Origin: Coturnix japonica
Taxonomy: Eukaryota > Chordata > Aves > Galliformes > Phasianidae
Direction of reading: 5' to 3'
Length of the DNA stretch: 64,000 nucleotides
Assembly (NCBI RefSeq): GCF_001577835.2
Contig: NC_029521.1
Span: 9,538,255 to 9,602,254, forward strand
Positions 52,301 through 64,000 of this stretch are shown piece after piece. Every line of letters starts with the position of its first letter. Position 1 is the first letter of the stretch. The position numbers and the translations under genes were made by a program. The notes below the pieces were generated by a model. It was not told the origin of the DNA. It ran no database searches and saw only the letters and a list, made by a program, of their open reading frames with translations.

Positions 52301-55300
52301 CAGAAGCTCCCTGGCAAAGCACACCCCTGGCACAACCCTGCACCTTCCATCTGCAGACCCAGTTGACAACAGGGAGCCTTCCCCAGCACATCTGACGGCG
52401 GGGAGCAAGAGCAACGGTGGGACGCAATAAAGCACAGAGTGCCTGGTTCCCTACCCACTGTGCCACCCAGCCCCACAGAACCCACCCGACCCCACATGAA
52501 TAGGTTTCAGAGTACGGGGTACTAACGGCCTCTGGCTCAGGCTGTAGGGTGGGCTGGAGACCATCATCTGGCTGAGAGCAGACACCACAATCAGGATGAG
52601 GATAGGCATCAGCTGGACAAACAGCCCAAGGCCGCCCTGAGGGAAGAGAAACACACGATGGAGCGCTGTCCTATCCCTTCACACAAAGACCCTGCAGCTA
52701 AGCCCTCCCTCCCAGTCCTAGAACAACCCCCATTCCCCTGCCCTTTTGGGCCAGTGAGACTCCCCAGGATAAGCAGGAGAACCCAGTAGCCCAAACCCTA
52801 GTAGGCCCAGTAGCCCTATTAGTTACCAAGATAGTAAGGTAATATAAATCCTGCAATCTCATTTCATTTGTTGACAGGGCTCAGAGCACTGGAGATAGAT
52901 CCTGTGGCAGAAAAATCCAAATAGCTCACGCCATCCATTTTTTTCCTTTGGTTAATTAAGCACCACAGATCAGAAACACCCCATCCTATATACTGAACTG
53001 AAAGGGAGAATGAGTATGCACTGGGAGGAGCCATGTGTACCCACATTATCTGAAAGCCAGATTTGTCTTGAAAGTAGGGAATTAAACATGAAAGGAAATG
53101 CTTATTCTCTCTCAAAAACCGTACGATCTTATTTCAAGGTGGCACTGTTTCAATACACATCCATGATCTCCCTGCTGGAAGACAGCTGTGAAAGCCCTGT
53201 GAGAACAACCACCTATAAATGAAGCAGCACAAATTCTGCAGCTTCCCACAGCTCCATCTTGCTGCACAGGGAGGAGAACACAGGCAGCTTCACGCAACCT
53301 TCACACCAGCTAGCTTGGCAATGTGCGCATTGCAAAAAGCACTCCAACCCTCAGCCCCCTGCCTGCTCTCGTCACTTACATCACCCTGGTGTTCTCGTCT
53401 GTCCTGCCTCTGATGATAGGTGTATCGCATCCTGCCGTTGCTGTACACGTGAACATTACCTACAAGCAGAAGATAACTGTCAGAGCTGGTGCAGGTCTGC
53501 TGGGAATGAGCCACATGAGGTGACCACACTCCATGTCGGCCTCATCAAGAAAAAACAGACTGTGTGCTGAGACAAAGCAGCAAATCCAGTAACTTTAACT
53601 TTGAACACTGCTGGAATGGGCCTGATTTGTTCATTTGCTTCAGACCACACTCAGCAAAGATGCAAGAAGAGACATTTTAAAGGAATCCATGCTGTGCTCG
53701 CACTTGGATCTGATCTGCTGCCACCACCGCTCCCAGCTCAGCCTGTCACACAGCCAGCAGCACGGCAGCTTGTTCAGGGACAGCACATCTGCTGTCAAGA
53801 GAACAGAAATCATTCTTGCTTTTCCCACCTTAAAAACCAGCTTTTCCACATCTTGTCTTAAACGTCAAAACTGCAGCTGAAAAGGGAAAGCAGCTGCAAA
53901 ACCAGTCCTGAATTCTCCTGGGGCAGCGGGGAGAGGAAAAACGACTGAGCTAAAATAGCAGCTCTCTGTTTTTACTGGAGTCGCTTTACCTTTGTGACAG
54001 GCAGAACACGAATACTGCAGGAGGTCTCCAGATGCCTCTGTGAGTGCCTGGCACCACTGTGTTAGTTCTGAGACAGCAGATAGGAAAGAGCTACCAGAGT
54101 AAACCTCAAACGCAACACAGATTTGTTCCCCAAGTTGGTTCACAGAGGCCCAGTAGCAGCTGCCTCCACACTGGAAACACAAGGGAGTCTCCTACAATAT
54201 CCCGGTGGATACATATGCAAAAGAAACCACTCCAGCTGCATGGCAGAGCAGATACAGACTGAAGCCTAGAAGCTACCACAGTTTGTTCTGCTGAGAAGAT
54301 TTAACTCCTAAAGCCACCAGGCAGAAAAGCCTTCTTCAGGACAGGACTACTTTCATGTCTTGCATTGAAGCGTGGCATTTTTGTTCATGATTTTTGTTCT
54401 AACATTCAATCCAACCTAGAAACAGTTAACACTGCAAGCATGCAGATGCCTGAAGTCAGAAGGAAGCCCAGCCCTGAGGGTATTACCTGCTGGATGCCAA
54501 GTTCCCCAAGTACCTATCTGATCACTTTAGAAACTCAGTGTGTCTGGGGAATTTCTGAACAAGAACTCTCATCAAATTCAGCTGCAGAGGAACAAAGTCC
54601 TCAAACCAATCCCGGCACTGTCAACTAAATCCCTCTGCATTGTGACTCTGACAAAAGGGCTGGGTCCCGTTCAAGAGGTTAAGGTTTGATGTGCTTACTT
54701 GAGGGAAAACCACCACCAAAGAACATGTTGAAGAGGTCCTCAGGGGAGATGTCTGCCTCAAAGCCACGGTGGAAGTCTGAATGAGCATGTCCGTGCCGAG
54801 CAGGGTTGAGCTTCTCGTCTCCGAACTGGTCATATTGCTTCCTCTTCTCGGGGTTGCTCAACACCGCATACGCGTTACCGATGGCTGCAACATCGACAAT
54901 AAGGAAGCAATTAGCTTCTTCCTTCTAGCAACAATACGCTGAGCCCTGCAAAAAGGCAGGACTCGCCTGCCTCACCCCCAGATGGGATCCTCAGCAGCTC
55001 CCGGCCCTCAGCAGGCTCCTGCAGCACCCAGAACGCTTCTCTGCAAACACAGGCAGAAAAAAACACACGGCAAGACTCAGTGCCTATGGCTTTAATTAAC
55101 CCAAACGAGAAGCTTTGACAGGATTGGTATGAATTCTGTATGTATCCTTAGAGAAACAGGCATGAAGCTATGCATTGCTTGGAAATACTGGTAGCAGTAT
55201 TGCTACAAGTTTCATTTCATTAAAGCTGTTATTTCTTTGAACAACTAATAGCCAAAACCTTCATCCATAAGTAAACGTGTAGGAAAGTATGACTTTAGTT

Positions 55301-58300
55301 GATACATTTTATTTGAGAGTGGTATTAAGGGCACTGGTATCGCAGCCTAAAATCAGAACTGCGAAGAACTGAAGTACAGGTGAAATCACCAAAAGTGATT
55401 TTAAAACCTCCAATAAAAGCTGGTAAGGAAATATTGGCTAAAAGCTCCATCACTGAGCCATGGATTTCAAAACGACCAGGTACCAAAACTGAGGCGCATC
55501 ATTACAAGGGCTGTCGAGCAGTGCCTGTGTCAGTGGAAATGTACTGGAATGAACACCCCCCCATTTCCCAGCCTCAACACACACGAGCCTTCCCACCGCA
55601 GCAGCCGCCTGCCACCCTCCTCTGTCTAAGCTTCCCTCCCTTGCCATTCCAGCTCACCACTTCCCTCCGCACCAGCCTACCCAGCAGCCTCTGTACGTGA
55701 CCACAGAGAGGATCCTCTCCTCCCATGTTGCAAGCAGGTTAAGAAGTTCGTAGTACTGGAGCTGACGGGTGAGTTAAAGGCAGGAGTGGAAGTGATAGGA
55801 AACGAAGGGAGACATATGCCCTTTCGAGGAGATTAAGGTTCATAATTTTCCTGATAGTCAGACTGAAGGGTATGGTTTCCTCCTGGACTACAGCTTTGGA
55901 GAGCAGAAGATGTAACGTTAATACTTGTTCTAATTCTTGGTTATAATTAGTGCACACAGAGCGAACATTTCTTCAACCAGGAACAGAAGTAAGGCAGCAA
56001 GGACTGACTCACTCCAGCACAGGAGCTCGTCCTTTCCAACTGCACAGTTAAGCAATGAACATGGAGCAATTCAGGATTCTGTTCATGCTTAGCCTTCTGC
56101 TGACAAAGCCCAAGGACCTTCTCATTCCAAGCCAGGATTTCAGCCCCACATAGCTACGTTCAGCTCTTTTCCTGACGTCAGCCCAAGGCAGCAATGCAAA
56201 TCTGGTAACATACAGGCTGCAACCAGCTGCAACCCTGGACTGAGACAAGGTCTCTGGACAAGACGTAGGACTTTATCAGCTGTCACTGGGAAGATGAACG
56301 ACAAGCCTTCAGCTAATATACCAATGCTAGAAAAAAATTAACTAAAACCCCCAGAGCAGGGCACATTTCCCCCAGCACCCTCTGGAACCAAACAGCCGTC
56401 CGGACTTCAGTGAGTGCTGTGAACCAGGAGCCCAGCTTGGGGCTGAAGGACAGGGGAGCCAGGAGACAAAGCTCAGGGGAGAGATAACCCGGCAGCAGAT
56501 AGCTCTGCAGGGAAAGATAAAGGGCACCTTGCTTAACACACGACTTCTGGCACGTAACTCTTGTCAAAGCCTTTGGCAAACATCACTATTTAAGATTACA
56601 GGTGAAGAAACCTGCCTTTCGCCACTTAGCAAGGTGAAGGACAAACTATTGAGCAGGGGTTTACCACACATGCAGCGTAGCTACATGTCTGCAGGTGCTT
56701 GCTATTTCATCTGGCCCCTGCACTAAAACAGGCTTTCCCAAGCAGCTGAGGGTCAGCTCCTTATTTGCCAACAGCAAGACACTTACCAGTTGTGGATCTA
56801 AGTCTTAAAACAGTTGAAACAAATCTTACATGAGACTTTTACTGCTGAATTCCCGTTTACTCCAGTGCTGTGCCAACATGCTGAGTGCAGGCTTGCCTTG
56901 CTCCCTGCTCCAACAGAAGTCTACTGCCATTTCAGGAGTAAAAATCACCAACAGATCACAGTATTTAAAGGGCTTCACAATGCAAGACCAATGCTGTAAA
57001 ACTGTCACAAGAGGTTCTGTGTTTAGCTCCTTATCAAACCTCCACAGCCTCTGAAGAAAAAGTGTTTCTTGCCACATGGCACCTCTGCATGCTGCCCCAG
57101 CAGTTCTCACCGCATCAATCACCAGAGCTCAAAGCCCTGCAGGCAGGATGCCACTGCTGTGCTTCCTCCTCAGGTAGCACACCAAGGATAACAGCCTACC
57201 CCATGGTGTCCAGCTAACTGCCTGCAGGGCTGTTTTCAGGGATGACAGTCAGAAAAGCCCTCTTTTACTTCTGGAGTGGAGCAATTCCAGAGCCAGCTCA
57301 GGGGCACGATCACCACCCTGCTGCTTTATTTTCCTTCCCGTGGTAGAATGAAGATCTTGCGCAACTCTACAGCATTTATTATGGTGAAGGGGATCCACCT
57401 GCCCCATAGGTAGAAATGGAGCGTGCACCATCAGAGGGCAAAAGCTCAGCTAAGTGTACCTCCAAGCACCTCCTGCTAAGAATTTGGATGTATAACACAA
57501 CACAAAGGAAAAGGCTTATAGATGTGGGAGAGAATTTAGCCACCACCTTCCCTACAAACTCAGAAACACACAACAGCTCCCAGATGGACACATAATGCTT
57601 AAGCCTTATTTCATATGTTCCATTTTAAGCAAAACCATTTCTTACAAAAAACGACTCCAGTTTCCAGATGTCTTATTACCCCGCAGTCATCCCTGCCAGA
57701 GACACTGAGGTTATTCTCAGCAGAACTGAAGCTACTGGTGACGTCCCTGAGTTCTGCCTGGGCTCGGCTGCACCCTATGTATTCACCTAGTATTGCTATC
57801 CTGCAATTCCACCCACAGCCTTTCACAACAGTCAGGTGCTGAGCGCTCATGTGGAAACTGGCAGGATTATGAGCCGCCTGCAATGCTCCATGATTGGAGG
57901 AGTCTAAAAGGGCTGCAAACACAACAACTGCTGTGTGGCTGCACAGCTCGCTGCATCTCTGCTTCAGCTGTCACTGGGCAGGGGTGCACTCCAGCACCTG
58001 CCCTGTGCTCGATGGCTGCAGGACTTGGAGCCTCTCCCTGTGAGCTGGGGGCTCCCAGTCTGTTCAGAGGAGAGAAGAAGCGAGATCTGGAGAGATTTCC
58101 CTCCCAGGCCATGTGACAGAAGACCATGTAGTATAAGACAGGAAGTGCTGCTTGGAGACAAGGAAGGCTTTGCCTCGTCCAGAAGTGAAGCCTAAACACA
58201 GTGACCTATGCTTGATATTTTAAGCTTAGCACGTACTTTGTTCATAATGTTACCATCTCACAAGAGAAACAACTTTACTGACAAGAACTCTGTTGTGCTC

Positions 58301-61300
58301 TGCCTGGCTTGCAAGGCTGTTTTGAGGAGATCTTCGTAGCCAAGCTCAGCACCATCACCTGACAGCTGTGGGTGAACTTTCAGTGACATGCTGACAGAGC
58401 CGGGGCTGTGCTGCCTGGAGGAGAGAAGCCTGAGAAGTGACCTGATAGCAGCCTGTCAGAATCTAAAGGGGAGGTGCAGGAAAGCAGGGGACAGCCTCTT
58501 TAGCTGGGTCTGTTGCAAAAGAACAAGGGGAAATGGCTTCAAGCTCAAAGAAGGCAGGTTTAGGTTAGATATAAGGAAAAAGTTTTGCACTGAGGGCAGT
58601 GAGGCACTGGCACAGGTTGCCCAGAGATGTGGAGGACACCTCATCCCTGGAGACTTTCAAGGTGAGGCTGGATCAGGCCCTGGATTACCTGATCTAGCTG
58701 TGGTGTTCCTGTACGCTGGGACACCAATGGACTAGATGGCCTTTAAAGGTCCCTTCCAACTCTAAACTATTCTATGGCTCTAAATCATCAAGGGGGAAAT
58801 ATACTTTACTTTTAAAAGCCTCTGTTGCTCCAGGCGCGTGGTTTTTGTCTGGGTGAAATTTCAAAGCGAGTTTGCGATAAGCCTTTTTCAAGTCCTCATC
58901 AGAGGCTTCTCTATTGACTCCCAGAATTTCATAGTAATCCTTGCATTGCTTTACCCTACCAGAAGAGAAATGAGAAAACAAGGGCAGTGAATTCCAGCTA
59001 CAAAAACTGCTTAGCCATAAACATGTCAACTCCACAATGTCTCACGTATCGCAGTTTCAATTGATGTTGTTCAGCCAACTCTAGTTTACTCAGTTCTAAT
59101 TCCTCAGAGGGTGACCTAATTTTTCTTGCATGCTCATCCATGGAACACCTACATTACGAGCACACAAACACTCCCACAGAACCAGCCGGGCCTGTAAAGG
59201 TAGGAGGGCCCCTCCTCAGGCTATGATATCACCCACAGAAGCACGCGATTCACAAATATGCTTCAGATTTGTCACACTCACGTTTTGGAGGCTGTTCAAA
59301 AGGTGTGGGTTGTACAAATGGCAGGTTGGGGGACAGCGGGGCTTTCGGCTTGGTTTTAATAATCCCCCCCAGGTCCTGCTGATTCAGACTTAACAGAAAA
59401 AGGAGCAGGAGGTGCTGCCCAGGGCTGTGTGCAGCCCAGCTCCTGCTGTTACTCCTCACAGCTCCATCACAGTTCCAGTTTCTCACATGACTTTCTCACA
59501 TGACTTATACAAGGCAGAATAACGTGAGCTGGCTTTCTGGAGAATCAGGTGACGTAGTAAAACACACCCGGAAATCAATTAGCCAGGGCAGTTCTTGCGC
59601 AATCCAGCCCATACCCAAAGGCTCACACAAAGTTTACCAAGTGACTGCGCATACAGTTCAGTCCTTCAACTTCCAGCATTTACAAGTGGTAGAAAGGAAT
59701 AAAAACCAGCTGAAACAGCATTTGGAAAAGGGGTGACTGGATAAACGTCCCTTGGAACTATCCAGTAAGAGCCTTAGAAGTACACCATCCAAACAGAGCA
59801 AAGCATCCTGATGTAGGTTTCTACCTTATTGGGCTCTCAAAGGGACACCCACACCCCCTGGCACTTGCTACAGGGCAAGGCTCAGAACACAAGGGCCTCC
59901 TGCTGCAAGCTGTGAGCCATGGCTTCCCTGACACATCTCAGCACCACGGGGGGTTTTGCACAGAACCACTGAGCAGCACCTAAAGGAAACATTCATATGA
60001 AGTCCATGGAATCATTGTACTTAAAATGTCCCTTACACCTCCCCAGGAAAATGCCTGCCTGCCTACAGTTCTAGCCTTTGTATGTGCCCCGAGGGGAAAG
60101 TCTCACAGGGTCACCCAGATCCCCTTCTAACACCTCACTGAAAAATGAGCACTCCATATAGTTCAAAGCTGATCAAATTTCTCACGCAGCACAGAATATG
60201 AACAGCTCTCCAACTCCAACCTATTCTATGTACCCTCACCTATAACACTCCATCCCTACGTCTTAAAAGCATAGTGACAAACAGATATCATGTAATAAAC
60301 ACCACGTGTAAGCCTGGGCAGCAGCACACGCACCTCTTCACGGCATCCACCTGGTCCTGCGTGTAGCCCTTGGGAGCCTCCCCACCGACCTCCCCGTTGG
60401 CTGATGGAAAGTCCCCACCTGCCTTCCTGCCCTTCGGGGACTCCCTGGGCTGCGACTGCCCGTTGGACGATGGCTCACTCTTGTTGAGCGACTCGAGGAG
60501 AACTGAAAGCAGAAAAGGGGAAAGTAAAACAAGACAGAGACCACCGAGCTCAGTCTGTCCTTTGCGTTCTCCCTAGAGCCATCCCTGTTTATCACAGCTC
60601 TCAGCACTCCGCAGTCTGTGAGCACAGGGATCCCTGCAGCGCCGTACCCATACCCTCTCATTTTGTCCCATCGGATCGCAGAGTGCCTCAGGTTCGAGCG
60701 GCCCCACAGGGATCACGGAGCGCAGCACCCAGCCGCACACGGCAGCACCCGGCACAGCCGCTCCGTCCGGGCACGTCGTGCAGCCGCTCCTGGATCCCGC
60801 AGCTGCACGCAGTGCGGCCGCCCTCTGGCGGAGCTCCATGTCCCGACACCCGTCATCATAACGGGCCGCTTCCAGCCTCGCTGTCCGTTCCCGACCCGCG
60901 CTCACAGGCGGCAGTTCTGCCCCCCATCAAGGCGCTGTGTTCATCGGGCGGGCCGCCCCACGGCCCTGGCACCGCCCGGCTCCCGTCAGGCGGCTCCATC
61001 CATCCATCCATCCATCCATCCATCCATCCATCCATCCAACCATCCAACCATCCAACCATCCATCCCTCCCTCCCTCCCTCCAACCAACCATCCACCCATC
61101 CCTCCATCCATCCTTCCCCCCGCCCCCGCTCAGTGCCGCCGTTCTCTCCCCGCACGCCGCACTTACCGCACTCACACTGCTCGTTGCGGCCTTACCCCGT
61201 GCCGGTACCCGCCGCCCGTTCCCGTAGTTCTCCCCGCCCCGTCCCGCCCCGCGCCGCTCCCCGCACTGCGCAGCCGCGTTCCCGGACCTGCGGTGGCAGC

Positions 61301-61502
61301 TCAGGCCGCGCCGCCCGCCCCGACACCCCCCTCCCCCCCTCGCCCCGCCCCGCTCCCGCCGCCGCTCACCGCGGACCCGCGGGGACGGATAGAGCCGCTG
61401 CGCCTTCTCCAGGAAGCGGCGGGCCCGCTCGGGCTGGTTGGCCTTGGCGGCGGCCAGCGCGATGCCGATGCACCGCTCCGCCTCGTCCCTGTTCGACTCC
61501 AT
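49337..61502 (-). CDS. DNAJB12: DNAJB12, ER-membrane Hsp40 co-chaperone
   Basis: Complete gene of eight coding exons in transcript order: 61502-61370, 60502-60334, 58955-58810, 54884-54699, 53459-53380, 52636-52527, 50153-49981, 49458-49337; 372 codons plus TAG. DNAJB12 is a tail-anchored-like ER J-protein that recruits cytosolic Hsc70 for quality control and degradation of membrane proteins. Visible: N-terminal TPR-like helix [16 protein letters not shown] with [16 protein letters not shown] domain from about 106 with HPD at 135-137 ([11 protein letters not shown]) and YDQFGDE; Gly/Phe-rich [17 protein letters not shown]; one membrane segment at about 243-261 ([17 protein letters not shown]); C-terminal DUF1977-type domain ([19 protein letters not shown] is read here as [10 protein letters not shown] then [10 protein letters not shown]); end QASLHG. 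The exon at 52527 uses an unusual GTTAGT donor. Phases agree throughout. Confidence 0.95.
54885..58809 (-). other. DNAJB12 intron 3 (3.9 kb)
   Basis: Contains the CR1 copy at its 5' side and otherwise unique sequence without recognised genes. The flanking exons encode the two parts of the J domain. Confidence 0.6.
58397..58782 (+). mobile_element. CR1 LINE 3' fragment, sense on +
   Basis: About 385 bases in CR1 order: CTGCCTGGAGGAGAGAAGCC, AGTGACCTGATAGCAGCCTG, GGGGAAATGGCTTCAAGCTC, TAGGTTAGATATAAGG, GTGAGGCACTGGCACAGG, GAGACTTTCAAGG and the end GGTCCCTTCCAACTCTAAAC. It is the longest CR1 copy in the window, antisense to DNAJB12, and ends about 25-30 bases from the exon-3 donor at 58810. Confidence 0.92.
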
Positions 61503-61720
61503 GGCGGCGGCGTTGGCCGGCCGGGGCGGGGGCGGCGCTGCGCGCGGAGTGATGACGGCACGAGCCCGGCCCCCCTCCGCCCCCGCCCCCCGCGGTATTG
61601 CAGCCACACGACACGGCGTGGAGCGCAGCGCTGTAATGGCAGATAAAGTACAGCGGGTACAGGGCAACGCAGCACCGAACGGCCCGACACTGCAACACAC
61701 ACACGGGCAGCAGCACGTCC
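60650..61720. promoter_or_regulatory. CpG island at the DNAJB12 promoter and MICU1 3' end
   Basis: CpG-dense DNA covers DNAJB12 intron 1, exon 1 and the 226 bases up to the MICU1 stop codon. There is no TATA box. GGGGCGGGGC-type boxes lie on both sides of the DNAJB12 start (near 61230-61260 and 61520-61530). The DNAJB12 start of transcription is expected within about 61505-61620 on -. Confidence 0.6.
60994..61113. repeat. (CCAT)n / (CCTC)n tetranucleotide microsatellite
   Basis: About nine CCAT units from 60994, then CCAACCAT variants and CCCT units to about 61113, in DNAJB12 intron 1 within the CpG-rich block. Confidence 0.92.
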
Positions 61721-61728
61721 CAGCCCCG

Positions 61729-64000
<2,272 letters not shown>

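Noticed and set aside
60856-61155. Gly-Trp-Met-Asp repeat frame on -
   Set aside because: Translation of the CCAT microsatellite in DNAJB12 intron 1.

Overview
This is vertebrate nuclear DNA, most likely from a bird and probably a galliform (chicken or a close relative). The evidence is six truncated CR1 LINE copies, compact GC-rich genes with CpG-island promoters, and conserved exons matching the human 10q22.1 gene set (chicken chromosome 6 by synteny). I could not name the species. There is no prokaryotic, plasmid or viral gene content, and I recognised no LTR element.

Layout, left to right: (1) the 3' end of TYSND1, a peroxisomal trypsin-like protease, on + (75-824); (2) all of SPOCK2 (testican-2) on - (4630 to 1441), tail-to-tail with TYSND1; (3) ASCC1 on -, nine coding exons spread over 26 kb (31197 to 5424) with large repeat-poor introns; (4) ANAPC16 on + (conserved CDS 34087-39168), whose leader exon sits in the same CpG island as the ASCC1 leader and appears to overlap it; (5) DDIT4/REDD1 on + (43134-43796), compact, with a TATA box, hypoxia-type core motifs and long CA and GCACA/GCACT arrays upstream; (6) DNAJB12 on - (61502 to 49337, eight coding exons); (7) the last two coding exons of MICU1 on - (63251 to 61729), whose stop codon lies only 226 bases before the DNAJB12 start codon.

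The genes do not form one pathway. Their products are a peroxisomal processing protease, an extracellular proteoglycan, a subunit of the ASC-1/alkylation-repair complex, an APC/C subunit, an mTORC1 inhibitor, an ER J-protein and a regulator of the mitochondrial calcium uniporter. ASCC1-ANAPC16-DDIT4-DNAJB12-MICU1 keep the mammalian order. TYSND1 beside SPOCK2 differs from the human order as I recall it.

Exon boundaries were read by hand from splice consensus, reading-frame continuity and remembered human protein sequences. All coding exons join in frame: SPOCK2 403 aa, ASCC1 355 aa, ANAPC16 110 aa, DDIT4 192 aa, DNAJB12 372 aa. No previously undescribed system was demonstrated. The points most worth checking are a possible in-frame 63-codon cassette exon in an ASCC1 intron, an in-frame upstream ATG that would extend ANAPC16 by 24 residues, the missing peroxisomal targeting tripeptide in TYSND1, and the MICU1/DNAJB12 junction with no visible poly(A) signal.
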